Source: Thermoplasmata archaeon
GTDB taxonomy: Archaea; Thermoplasmatota; Thermoplasmata; Lutacidiplasmatales; UBA184
Assembly: GCA_021848165.1 (NCBI GenBank)
Contig: JAJZMW010000107.1
Coordinates: 1 to 13,539 of the forward strand
Length of the DNA: 13,539 nt
Reading direction: 5' to 3'
Position numbers and translations under genes: made by a program. Shown in pieces: positions 6,400 to 13,153 of the stretch. Position 1 is the first letter of the stretch. The number at the start of each line of letters is the position of its first letter. Under the pieces are notes generated by a model that was given only the letters and a program-made list of their open reading frames with translations, made no database searches and was not told where the DNA came from.

Positions 6400-7155
6400 T
6401 TAGGGACGCGTCTTCGCCGAGGTTCCCCCGGCGGGCGGAAGGCGCGCGACGTACTTCTGGGTTTCCGACGGGTCGAGTCGATGGGTCCCGTCCGCCCGGT
6501 CGACGGTGAGGATCTCGACCTGCGTGAGGCTCGCCCCGTCGTCGAGCGCGGCGCGCAACCCCTCGAGCGCGAGGAGCGTCGCCGCGTCCCGGTCGAGGCC
6601 GGGCTTGTACTTCTGCTCGAACAGCTCCACGACCGCGTTGCGGTTCCCCCCGGTGCTCGCCGCCCGGAAGCTCGTCAGGGATCCGCTCGGTTCGGTCTCG
6701 AACAGGTGGACCCCCGCGTCGTCGTACCCGCCGACGAGGAGCGCGGTCCCGAACGGGCGAACGCCGCCGTACTGGGTGTACTGCTGCTTGTAGTCGCAGA
6801 TGCGCCGCACGAGGAGCTCGACGCCGATCGATTCGGCGTAGGTGACCCGGTGGATCTGCGAGGAGAGACGCGCGTAATCGACGAGCACGCGGGCGTCGGC
6901 GACCAGGCCGGCCGTGGCGCAGGCGATCCCCTCGTCGATCGGGTGGATCTTCTCGAGGCTCGAGGGCTCGGCGAGCTTCGGGTTCGGGATGCGCCGATCG
7001 GCGATGAGGACGACCCCGTCGGCGTAGACGACCCCGGCGGTGGTCGCTCCCCGTCGGACGGCCTCCCGCGCGTACTCGACCTGGAAGAGACGCCCGTCGG
7101 GCGAGAAGACCGTGATCGCCCGGTCGTAGGCCATCTGGCCGGGTTGCATCTCCAT
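6400..7155 (-). CDS. psmA: 20S proteasome alpha subunit
   Basis: Forms the outer heptameric rings and substrate gate of the archaeal 20S proteasome. The 251-residue product shows the alpha-type N-terminus: the gating segment MEMQPGQMAYDRAITVFSPDG, in short pieces YDRAITVFSPDG (10-21) and LFQVEYA (23-29). The core follows with GVVYADGVVLIADRR. Lys69 in LEKIHPID corresponds to the pocket lysine that receives activator HbYX tails, an assignment from family knowledge. There is no N-terminal catalytic threonine propeptide, so it is alpha, not beta. The ATG at 7153-7155 is favoured over the second Met at 7147-7149 by a GAGGT motif (7163-7167) 7 nt upstream. It is the first gene of the leftward block, behind a palindromic TATA region. 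Its C-terminal tail is Pro/Gly/Lys-rich. Confidence 0.97.
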   Translation of the reverse strand: MEMQPGQMAYDRAITVFSPDGRLFQVEYAREAVRRGATTAGVVYADGVVLIADRRIPNPKLAEPSSLEKIHPIDEGIACATAGLVADARVLVDYARLSSQIHRVTYAESIGVELLVRRICDYKQQYTQYGGVRPFGTALLVGGYDDAGVHLFETEPSGSLTSFRAASTGGNRNAVVELFEQKYKPGLDRDAATLLALEGLRAALDDGASLTQVEILTVDRADGTHRLDPSETQKYVARLPPAGGTSAKTRP

Positions 7156-7177
7156 CGTGGGAACCTCGGGCGCGCCA

Positions 7178-7207
7178 CTCGAGGTCGGCTTATAAGGCCG
7201 ACTCGAG
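7178..7207. promoter_or_regulatory. Near-palindromic psmA promoter centred on a TATA box
   Basis: CTCGAG (7178-7183), GTCGGC (7184-7189), TTATAAG (7190-7196), GCCGAC (7197-7202) and CTCGAG (7202-7207) form a 30-bp inverted repeat with one unpaired base, centred on TTATAA. The TATA core lies 34-41 nt upstream of the psmA ATG, leaving a leader of about 10 nt with the GAGGT motif. The TATA role is well supported by sequence and spacing. A role of the flanking dyad as an operator, or as a bidirectional promoter for the divergent gene, is inference. Confidence 0.65.
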
Positions 7208-7268
7208 GAGTAACGGGGTCGTCAGTCGCTTACCGGTCGAGAGCGCTCGGCGACCGCCGGGCGAAGAG

Positions 7269-7274
7269 GGTAAG
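7269..7274 (+). promoter_or_regulatory. Weak TATA-like element of the DUF255 gene
   Basis: GGTAAG lies 24-29 nt upstream of the ATG at 7298, the same spacing as at radB and other genes here. The match is poor on its own. A GAGGG (7288-7292) 5 nt before the ATG could instead act as a Shine-Dalgarno site. The rest of the 142-bp gap to psmA holds no gene. Confidence 0.25.
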
Positions 7275-7297
7275 TCCCCGCTCGGCCGAGGGACCGC

Positions 7298-9412
7298 ATG
7301 GCGGACGCCGATGCCCCGGCCCACCCCGCGAGCGGCGGATGGCGCCTCGCCGGGTCGACCTCCGCCTACCTGCGGAGCGCCGCCGAGCAGGCGATCGACT
7401 GGTACCCGTGGGGACCGGAGCCGTTCGAGCTGGCGGCCCGGCGTCGCGTCCCGATCCTGCTCGACATCGGCGCCTCCTGGTGCCATTGGTGCCACGTGAT
7501 GGACGAAGGGACCTACTCCGACCCCGAGGTCGCACGCCTCCTTCGGCAGGGGTTCGTGGCGATCAAGGTCGACCGGGACGAGCATCCGGAGGTCGACCGC
7601 CGCTATCAGCGGCAGGTCGGGGCGCTGACCGGCGAGGGGGGATGGCCCCTGACCGCCTTCCTCACGCCGGCGGGGGAGGTGTTCCTCGGGGGAACCTACT
7701 TCCCGGCGACCGACGGGCACGGACGGCCCGGCCTGCGGCGTCTCCTTCCCGAGGTCCAGCGATTGTGGCAGACGGAGCCCGCGGAGCTCGCGCGCCACGC
7801 GCGCGCCATCCAGGAGGCGCTCGCGCGCCACGCCTCCCGCCGCTCGTCGCTCGCGGGGGCCGACGAGTTCCTCCGCTCGGTCCGGCGGAACCTCCACGAA
7901 TCGATCGACCCCGCGAACGGTGGCTTCGGGACCGCCCCCAAGTTCCCGCACCCGACCGCGCTCGGCTTCCTCTTGTGGGACGAGTTCGCGAACGGGGTCC
8001 CCGAGAGCGGGGAGCGGACCCGGGAGACGCTCGAGCGGATGGCCGCGGGGGGGATCTACGACCACGTCGGAGGGGGGTTCCACCGCTACTCGGTCGACGA
8101 AGGTTGGCACATCCCCCACTTCGAGAAGATGGCGAGCGACAACGCGGCCCTGCTCGCTGTCTACGCGGACGGCGCGGCCCGGTTCGGGCGGACGGCGTTC
8201 GAAGGGACCCTCCGCGGGACGCTGGGCTGGATCTCGACGACCCTCGGCTCGCCGGACGGTGGCTGGGGGGCGAGCCAGGACGCCGACAACGCCCCCGGCG
8301 ACGACGGCGGCTACTACACCTGGTCCCGCGCGCAGCTGCACGCGATCCTCTCGCCCGAGGAGTTCCGGATCTTCACGCGGGTCTACGGCGTCGGCAGCGA
8401 CGGCCGGATGCCCGAGGACCCCGAGCGCAGCGTCCTCTTCCGGCTGATGAGCGTCGCGGAGGCGGCCGACGGATCGCCCTCGCCCGCTCCGGACCCCGAA
8501 GCGACCCTCGCGCGCGCGCTCGGGAAGGTCCGGGCCGCCCGCGCCGAGCGGCCGGCGCCCGGGGTCGACCCGGCGCTGTACGCGAGCCTCAACGGGAGCA
8601 TGATCCGCGCGTACGCGCGAGCGGCGAGCGTGCTCGGATCGGCGGAGCCCCTGCTCGAGGCCCGGCGCGCGGCCGATCGATTCCTCGCCGCGGGGTATCG
8701 CGCCGATCGGGGGGTCCCGCATCGGCTCGAGGGGGCCCGAGGGACCGGCTACGGCCTCCTGGAGGACCAGGCGGAGTTCGCCTTCGGGCTCGTCGAGCTC
8801 GCGGGAGCGACGGGGGTCGTCGCCTACGCGGAGCGCGCGGAGGAGATCCTCGCTCTCATCGACCGGGAGTTCCGGGGCGAGGACGGGTTGCTCCGCGACC
8901 TCGCCCCCGGCCTCTACGATGGGGCCCCGCTCGTCGCGGCGAGCGCCCCGTCGTACCCGCTCGAGGACAGCCCGCACCTCGCGGCGAACGCCGCGGCGAT
9001 GCTGGCGGCGATCCGACTCGCTTCGCTGCGCGAGCGCCCGCGGTGGCGCGAGTTCGCCGACGGGCTGGTCGCGCCGATCGTCCGGCGCATCGGGGACGCC
9101 GGCCTTTTCGCGGCCGGCACGGCGCTCGCCGCCGGGCTGCTGCGCACGCCCTCGCCGACGGTCGTCATCGAAGGGCGCGGCCCCGCGGCGGTCGCGCTCG
9201 AGCGGGCCGCGCGCGAGACGTACCATCCGAACCACTGGGTCCTCTCGGCGGAGGCGGCCGCCGCGTTCACCGAGGAGCGACCGCTCCCGGCGCCCGCGCG
9301 CGATCGCGGGGCACGGGCGCTCGTCTGCGTCGGGACGAGCTGTCGGCCGCCGATCGAGGCGCCGGGCGAGCTCAAGATCGCGATCGAGCGCGCGGGCCGC
9401 GTCGGGGAATAG
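7298..9412 (+). CDS. DUF255 thioredoxin-fold protein (YyaL/SPATA20 family)
   Basis: Large protein with an N-terminal thioredoxin-like domain followed by an (alpha/alpha)6 glycosidase-like helical barrel. The family is widespread but its biochemical role is not established. The 704-residue length is normal for it. Visible signatures: AIDWYPWG at 32-39, the redox-like WCHWCHVM at 61-68, GGWPL at 114-118 and FLGGTYFP at 129-136. Further on are GGFGTAPKFPHP at 208-219, DHVGGGFHRYSVDEGW at 255-270 and PHFEKM at 273-278; all are family landmarks. The paired Cys62/Cys65 could be redox active. The ATG at 7298 gives the expected short lead before SAYLRSAAEQAIDWYPWG. It is divergent from psmA, and its last 41 bp overlap the end of the convergent phosphoesterase gene. 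No signal peptide is seen, so it is probably cytoplasmic. Confidence 0.93.
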   Translation: MADADAPAHPASGGWRLAGSTSAYLRSAAEQAIDWYPWGPEPFELAARRRVPILLDIGASWCHWCHVMDEGTYSDPEVARLLRQGFVAIKVDRDEHPEVDRRYQRQVGALTGEGGWPLTAFLTPAGEVFLGGTYFPATDGHGRPGLRRLLPEVQRLWQTEPAELARHARAIQEALARHASRRSSLAGADEFLRSVRRNLHESIDPANGGFGTAPKFPHPTALGFLLWDEFANGVPESGERTRETLERMAAGGIYDHVGGGFHRYSVDEGWHIPHFEKMASDNAALLAVYADGAARFGRTAFEGTLRGTLGWISTTLGSPDGGWGASQDADNAPGDDGGYYTWSRAQLHAILSPEEFRIFTRVYGVGSDGRMPEDPERSVLFRLMSVAEAADGSPSPAPDPEATLARALGKVRAARAERPAPGVDPALYASLNGSMIRAYARAASVLGSAEPLLEARRAADRFLAAGYRADRGVPHRLEGARGTGYGLLEDQAEFAFGLVELAGATGVVAYAERAEEILALIDREFRGEDGLLRDLAPGLYDGAPLVAASAPSYPLEDSPHLAANAAAMLAAIRLASLRERPRWREFADGLVAPIVRRIGDAGLFAAGTALAAGLLRTPSPTVVIEGRGPAAVALERAARETYHPNHWVLSAEAAAAFTEERPLPAPARDRGARALVCVGTSCRPPIEAPGELKIAIERAGRVGE

Positions 9413-10178
9413 GGATCGTCCCGACATCGGTGCCGTCGAGCAGATAGGCCCGGACCACCCCGTGGGAGAGGAACCGTCGATAGAGGAACGTGCGCCCGCG
9501 CTCGGGCCGGTCCCGGTTCAGCGCTTCGGCCCCGGCGACCGGGTTGAACGCCGGCACGACGACGAGCTCGCGGGCGCCGATCCGCCGCCGTCCCCGGCGC
9601 GGGACCCGCGCCGACGGGAACTCGACCCGGAGCCAGCATCGCCGCTTGGTCGCGGGGTCGTCGACCGTCGCCGCGAACCGGACGCCCGGGTGCAGGTGCC
9701 CGGCGACGAGGCGCTTCGCGCGCAGCACCGCGGCGCTCGGCCACCGATGCCCGTGAAAGATCCCGACCCCTTCGCGAACGTATCCGGTCGCGGGGACGAC
9801 GTCGACCTCGCGCGGGAGGTGGCGCGCGATCCCGACGTCGTGGTTCCCGAGCACGAGCTCGACTCGCAGGTCCCCCGCCAGGAGCTCGGCGAAGAAGTCG
9901 AACAACGGGCGGCGCAGGGGCCGCGGGACCCCGACGATCGGATGCTTGGTGTCCCCCGCGAGGATCAGCCGGCGGGCGCCTTCGCGCCGCGCGAGGTCGA
10001 GGATCTCCGCGGCGAGGCGCGGCGCGTTCGCCTCGGGGGGACCGAGCGGGCGCTCGGGCGTCGCGCCGAGCCCGAGATGCAGGTCGGCGATCACCAGCGA
10101 GCGGATCCCGCTCGCGCGCGCCGGGCCGAGCCGGAGCGCCGGAGCCCCGCGCACCGGACGGAGTTCCGCCTCGGGCAT
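9372..10178 (-). CDS. SbcD/Mre11-related metallophosphoesterase (archaeal family)
   Basis: Probable two-metal phosphoesterase of the small archaeal family related to SbcD/Mre11; the substrate is unknown. The 268-residue product has the full calcineurin-like motif series: DLHLG (Asp32, His34), GDTKH (Asp76), GNHD (Asn112, His113), FHGHRW (His142, His144) and GHLHP (His161, His163). It lacks the capping domain and Rad50-binding region of true Mre11, and no rad50 is nearby, so a double-strand-break role is not implied. DNA-ligase-associated PdeM is a related alternative, but no ligase or helicase neighbours are visible. The start at 10178 is supported by GTAAAC at -24 to -29. The C-terminus is basic (RRGPRARSRS) and is encoded opposite the end of the DUF255 gene. 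It is divergent from the HTH regulator. Confidence 0.88.
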   Translation of the reverse strand: MPEAELRPVRGAPALRLGPARASGIRSLVIADLHLGLGATPERPLGPPEANAPRLAAEILDLARREGARRLILAGDTKHPIVGVPRPLRRPLFDFFAELLAGDLRVELVLGNHDVGIARHLPREVDVVPATGYVREGVGIFHGHRWPSAAVLRAKRLVAGHLHPGVRFAATVDDPATKRRCWLRVEFPSARVPRRGRRRIGARELVVVPAFNPVAGAEALNRDRPERGRTFLYRRFLSHGVVRAYLLDGTDVGTIPIPRRGPRARSRS

Positions 10179-10201
10179 CGTCGCCCCTACGAAGATCGCC
10201 C

Positions 10202-10207
10202 GTTTAC
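10202..10207 (-). promoter_or_regulatory. TATA-like element of the phosphoesterase gene
   Basis: GTAAAC on the minus strand sits exactly 24-29 nt upstream of the phosphoesterase ATG, with no Shine-Dalgarno motif between. This suggests a leaderless transcript. The match to a TATA consensus is only partial. Confidence 0.4.
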
Positions 10208-10285
10208 CGTGTCCGGGGGCGGGGTCGACCGATCCGCCACGCGGCCGGGTCCCCCCGTCCCACTTCGAGAGAGCGGACGGTCGAC

Positions 10286-10320
10286 ATTTATATACTAACC
10301 GAAACTCTTTCGAGGGGAGG
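10286..10320 (+). promoter_or_regulatory. Strong TATA box plus Shine-Dalgarno site of the HTH regulator operon
   Basis: ATTTATATA (10286-10294) is the best TATA box in the window. GGGGAGG (10314-10320) is a strong Shine-Dalgarno motif 7 nt before the ATG at 10328. The two are 19 bp apart, so a start site about 22-27 nt after the TATA leaves a very short leader close to the SD. GGTCGAC occurs just before the box (10279-10285) and again near 10225, and could be a regulator half-site; that last point is speculative. The remainder of the 149-bp divergent gap shows nothing else. Confidence 0.75.
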
Positions 10321-10327
10321 CCCGACG

Positions 10328-11332
10328 ATGGAGCGTTCGCGGGAGAAGGCGATCCAGCGGATCCAGGACCTGCTCGAGCGCAGCGGGTTCTTCGTCTCCG
10401 ACGCGCACGGCGTGCGGCCGTCGAGCTTCGACCTCGCCGCCCGCCGCGATTCGCTGCTCCTCCTGATCAAGGTCCTCAAGAACATCGACACGCTCAGCCG
10501 CGAGGAGGCGTCGCGGCTCGCCGAGCTCGGCCATCTCTTCCCCGCGGTCACGCTGGTCGTCGGCGAGACCTCGGGGGCGAGCGAGCTCGAGGCGGGGGTC
10601 GTCTACTCGCGCTACGAGATCCCGATCCTGACGGAGGAAACGCTCGAGGAGCTCCTCCACAAGGGCGTACCCCCGTTCCTCCTCTCGGCCCCGGGCGGGA
10701 TCTTTGCCCGCATCGACGGGGACCGGTTCCGGGAGCTCCGAGAGGGCCGCGGTCTTTCCCTGGGGGCGATGGCGAAGATCGCCGGCGTCTCCCGCCACTC
10801 GATCCAGCTCTACGAGGAAGGGGGCGGCGCCGAGATCGTCGTCGTCGAGCGGATCGAGCAGTACTTCGGAGAGCCGCTCGCCGTCCCGATCGACCTGCTC
10901 GACTTCATGCGCCGCCGCGCGGCGGAGCGGGCGGACGAGGCCGACGGACCGGCCGCCGAGGGCCCGGCCAGCGGCCCCCCGCGCGCCACGGACCGGCTCC
11001 GGGCCGACGTCTTCGCGCGCCTCTTCGGGATGGGCTGGGAGGTCGTCCCGACCCTCCGCGCCCCGTTCGACGCGTTCACCCGGACGCCGCAGGACACCGC
11101 GGTGCGGGAGATCCTCCTCACGGCGATCGGGAGCCTCCGGACGGCGCAGCACCGCGCCGAGCTCCTCCGCCAGCTCGCGCGCGTGACGGAGCGCCACGCG
11201 ATGTTCGTCGTCCCGGACCCGATCCCCCGCTCGTCGATCGACGGGCTGCCCGTGCTGAGCGTCGACGAGCTCGCGCGGCACCGCGATCGCGACGAGCTCC
11301 TGGACGAGATCGAGGAGCGCGAGGACGCGTGA
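10328..11332 (+). CDS. Archaeal HTH-type (Cro/C1-like) transcriptional regulator with flanking nuclease-like domains
   Basis: Probable DNA-binding regulator of the conserved archaeal family usually annotated 'putative HTH-type transcriptional regulatory protein'; targets are unknown. The 334-residue product has three parts. Residues about 7-112 form an alpha/beta domain with SFDLAARRDSLLLLIKVLKN (33-52), resembling a PD-(D/E)xK fold that keeps Asp35 and Lys48 but has Leu at the usual Glu position. Residues about 132-182 are a Cro/C1-type HTH (FRELREGRGLSLGAMAKIAGVS, HSIQLYEEG). A Pro/Ala/Glu linker near 200-220 leads to a second alpha/beta domain (about 224-330) that looks like a diverged copy of the first. 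The strong TATA box and SD fix the start. It overlaps the next gene by GTGA, so the two are an operon. An enzymatic nuclease function is unlikely given the missing acidic residue. Confidence 0.85.
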   Translation: MERSREKAIQRIQDLLERSGFFVSDAHGVRPSSFDLAARRDSLLLLIKVLKNIDTLSREEASRLAELGHLFPAVTLVVGETSGASELEAGVVYSRYEIPILTEETLEELLHKGVPPFLLSAPGGIFARIDGDRFRELREGRGLSLGAMAKIAGVSRHSIQLYEEGGGAEIVVVERIEQYFGEPLAVPIDLLDFMRRRAAERADEADGPAAEGPASGPPRATDRLRADVFARLFGMGWEVVPTLRAPFDAFTRTPQDTAVREILLTAIGSLRTAQHRAELLRQLARVTERHAMFVVPDPIPRSSIDGLPVLSVDELARHRDRDELLDEIEEREDA

Positions 11333-11970
11333 AGGCCGAGCGGCTCGCGCGCGAGCCGCGCGTCCTCTTGGTCGGCTGCGTGCGCGGGCTCACCCGCGAG
11401 AGCTACGCGTTCGTCGACATCCTCGAGCGGACGGCGCCCGACCGGATCGGCGTCGCGCTCTCCCCCGAGGAGCTCGCGGGGATCGCCGAGTACTTCGCCG
11501 ACGCCGAGGGCGAGACGACGGTCCATCTGGTCGAGACCGAGAAGAGCGAGATCCACGCCCTCACCCGGTGGGGGGAGGTCCGGGTCCCGAACCCGAGCGC
11601 GGTCCGCGCGATCGAGTGGGCCCGCGCGCACGGGGTCCCCCTCCATCCGCTCGATCCGTCGGACGACGGCGCCGCGTCGATGTTCACCGCCAACATCGGC
11701 TACGTCGAGCTGGTCCGCCGCACGCTGCGCGAGCGCAAGCTCGCCCGCCAGCCGCCGACGGCGAACGACCCGGACGAGTTCGCCCTGCGCTGGGACGCGG
11801 CGCTCGCGGTCGGCGCCGGCTCCCGGGAGCTCGCGCGGGACCGCGACCGCTACCTCGTCGGCGAGGTCCGTCGCCTCCTGCCCGGGGCCGCCCGGTTCGT
11901 CGTGATGGTCGACCGCGAGCGGTTCGACCCCGTCCGCTCCCTGCTCGACGGACCGGCCGACGCCGCCTGA
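11329..11970 (+). CDS. Degenerate TraB/PrgY-like protein of unknown function
   Basis: I recognise only a distant likeness. The 213-residue product (GTG start) opens with RVLLVGCVRGLTRESYAFVDILERTAPDRIGVALSPEEL in pieces: VLLVGCVRG (12-20), and ERTAPDRIGVALS (33-45). TraB-family proteins have a GTxHxSxxS strand-turn and a PDxVxxEL strand at these places. The end, RDRDRYLVGEVRRLLPG (170-186) then ARFVVMVDRERFDPVRSLL (188-206), mirrors the family's ERDxYMA helix and VVAVVGAGHxxGI segment. Both characteristic histidine motifs are replaced (GCVRG, VDRERF), so any activity tied to them is probably lost. No transmembrane helices are visible. The GTG at 11329 overlaps the HTH gene stop (GTGA), and GAGG lies 4 nt upstream, implying translational coupling with the regulator. 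Its stop abuts that of the convergent UPF0200 gene with no spacer. Confidence 0.6.
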   Translation: MKAERLAREPRVLLVGCVRGLTRESYAFVDILERTAPDRIGVALSPEELAGIAEYFADAEGETTVHLVETEKSEIHALTRWGEVRVPNPSAVRAIEWARAHGVPLHPLDPSDDGAASMFTANIGYVELVRRTLRERKLARQPPTANDPDEFALRWDAALAVGAGSRELARDRDRYLVGEVRRLLPGAARFVVMVDRERFDPVRSLLDGPADAA

Positions 11971-12522
11971 TCAGTCGTCGTCGTCCGCGCGCGCCAGGAT
12001 CGCCTTGAGGCGATCGCGCGCCTCCTGGCGGAACGCTTCCAACGTTCCGTCGTTGACGATCATGCCGTCGGCGGCCGCGAGGGCGTTGCCGATCCCCCAC
12101 TTGAGCTCCCGGCGGTCCCGGTCGTAGAACTCCTGCATGTCGGAGGAGTCGTCGCCGCGTCCCCGCTTGCGCAGGCGCTCGAAGCGCGACTCGGGGGAGG
12201 CGAAGATGCCGAGGACGTAGAGGTCGCCGAAATGGTGGCGGAAGACGGTGACCTCGCTGTCGGAGCGGCACCCATCGACGAGCATCTTGGTCTCGGTGAG
12301 CTTCGGCAGCGCCCGCTGCGCCCAGATGCCGGCGCCGTGCTTGTCGCGCTCCTCGCTCGCCACGCGACCGACGTTGGCGTTGTTGAGCGGGAGGCCCCGG
12401 CGCTTCGTCTCGTCGCGGACCAGGTCGCCCATCTTCAAGGTCGCGAGGCCGATCGACTGCGCGATCTCGACCAGCTCGTCCTTGCCCGAGCCGGGCATCC
12501 CCACGGTGACGATCAGTTTCAT
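11971..12522 (-). CDS. UPF0200 family P-loop kinase-like protein (archaeal, MJ1399-like)
   Basis: Archaeal nucleoside/nucleotide-kinase-like P-loop protein of unknown substrate. The 183-residue product matches the UPF0200 pattern throughout: Walker A GMPGSGKD at 8-15, LKMGDLVRDETKRRGL near 29-44, NVGRVASEERDKHG near 50-63, and LVDGCRSDSEV near 81-91. The LID-like FERLRKRGRGDD is near 114-125, followed by ERDLRELxxGIGN-type EFYDRDRRELKWGIGN at 131-146 and MIVNDGTLEAF at 154-164. It is often labelled dephospho-CoA- or adenylate-kinase-like, but the substrate cannot be inferred. The C-terminus ends in an acidic run (ADDDD). The ATG at 12520-12522 overlaps the stop of the upstream coiled-coil gene as ATGA, so translation is probably coupled. 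No good Shine-Dalgarno motif is seen. Confidence 0.9.
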   Translation of the reverse strand: MKLIVTVGMPGSGKDELVEIAQSIGLATLKMGDLVRDETKRRGLPLNNANVGRVASEERDKHGAGIWAQRALPKLTETKMLVDGCRSDSEVTVFRHHFGDLYVLGIFASPESRFERLRKRGRGDDSSDMQEFYDRDRRELKWGIGNALAAADGMIVNDGTLEAFRQEARDRLKAILARADDDD

Positions 12523-13130
12523 TGGGGTGGGCTGGGGGGCGCCGAACCACCGGTCGGGTCGGGGGCGCTGAGTCGGCCGGCCGCCGCCATCTGGAGCTGG
12601 TCGGCCCGCTGCCGGTAGACCTGGGACTCCTGTTCGTGGCTCCGCGCGATCTCGAGGAGACGGTCGGCCTTCACCTTGAGCTCGGAGGCCCGCTGCGTCT
12701 GCTTCGCGGCCTTCAGCTCGAGCCCGGAGGCCTTGCGCTCGCGGTCCGCCGCGCGCTGCTGGAGCTTGCGCGCCTTCACCTGGAGCTTCATGACGTCGGT
12801 GCTCGGCGCGAGCCCCGGCGTCGCGCGCTTCGCGGCGTCGGCGATCTGGCCGTTGAGCTGCGCGATCATCCCCTGCATCTCGGGGATCTCGCCGCGGACG
12901 AGGGCCGCCTTCTCCCGCACCGCGGTCGCCGCGTGGCGGTACTTGTCGACCTTCGTGAGCAGGTGCGCCGCCCGCGCCTCGGCCCGCGCGGCGGTGTGGG
13001 CGTGGCGGGCGGAGATCTCACGGAGCTTCGTCATGTCCGCGTACTCCTGCCCGAGCCAACGCGATTGCCGTTGGGTCTCCAAGGCGCCCGGCTCGGGGGC
13101 GCCGGTCGGGGGGGTCCCTCCCGTGGCCAT
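12519..13130 (-). CDS. Coiled-coil protein of unknown function
   Basis: Not recognised as a named family. The 203-residue product is almost entirely helical, Ala/Arg/Lys/Gln/Glu-rich and without cysteine. A Pro/Gly-rich head (1-20) is followed by a long helix at about 28-102, a short break at 103-112 (ATPGLAPS) and a second helix at about 113-183. A Pro/Ser/Gly tail follows (SAPDPTGGSAPPSPPQ). This suggests a helical hairpin, perhaps oligomeric. No signal peptide or membrane segment is visible. The start at ATG 13128-13130 is preferred to an upstream in-frame ATG near 13205 because CTAAAT sits 24-29 nt before it, and because the longer version would read through the methyltransferase gene. 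Its stop overlaps the UPF0200 start, so the two probably work together. Confidence 0.8.
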   Translation of the reverse strand: MATGGTPPTGAPEPGALETQRQSRWLGQEYADMTKLREISARHAHTAARAEARAAHLLTKVDKYRHAATAVREKAALVRGEIPEMQGMIAQLNGQIADAAKRATPGLAPSTDVMKLQVKARKLQQRAADRERKASGLELKAAKQTQRASELKVKADRLLEIARSHEQESQVYRQRADQLQMAAAGRLSAPDPTGGSAPPSPPQ

Positions 13131-13153
13131 CGGGCGCCGGACGGTCCGCGATG

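Noticed and set aside
7190..9427. 745-codon minus-strand open frame opposite the DUF255 gene
   Set aside because: Mirrors the DUF255 codon phase, with low-complexity Arg/Glu/Pro composition and no recognisable domain. The plus-strand frame has multiple family signatures.
6481..9447. 988-codon plus-strand open frame spanning psmA antisense and the DUF255 gene
   Set aside because: Arg/Gly/Pro-rich translation without family motifs, antisense to psmA and out of frame with the clear DUF255 gene; a consequence of high GC and few stop codons.
9946..11328. Long plus-strand frame upstream of the TraB-like gene
   Set aside because: Runs through the HTH gene in a different frame with low-complexity sequence. 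The real start is the GTG at 11329 within GTGA.
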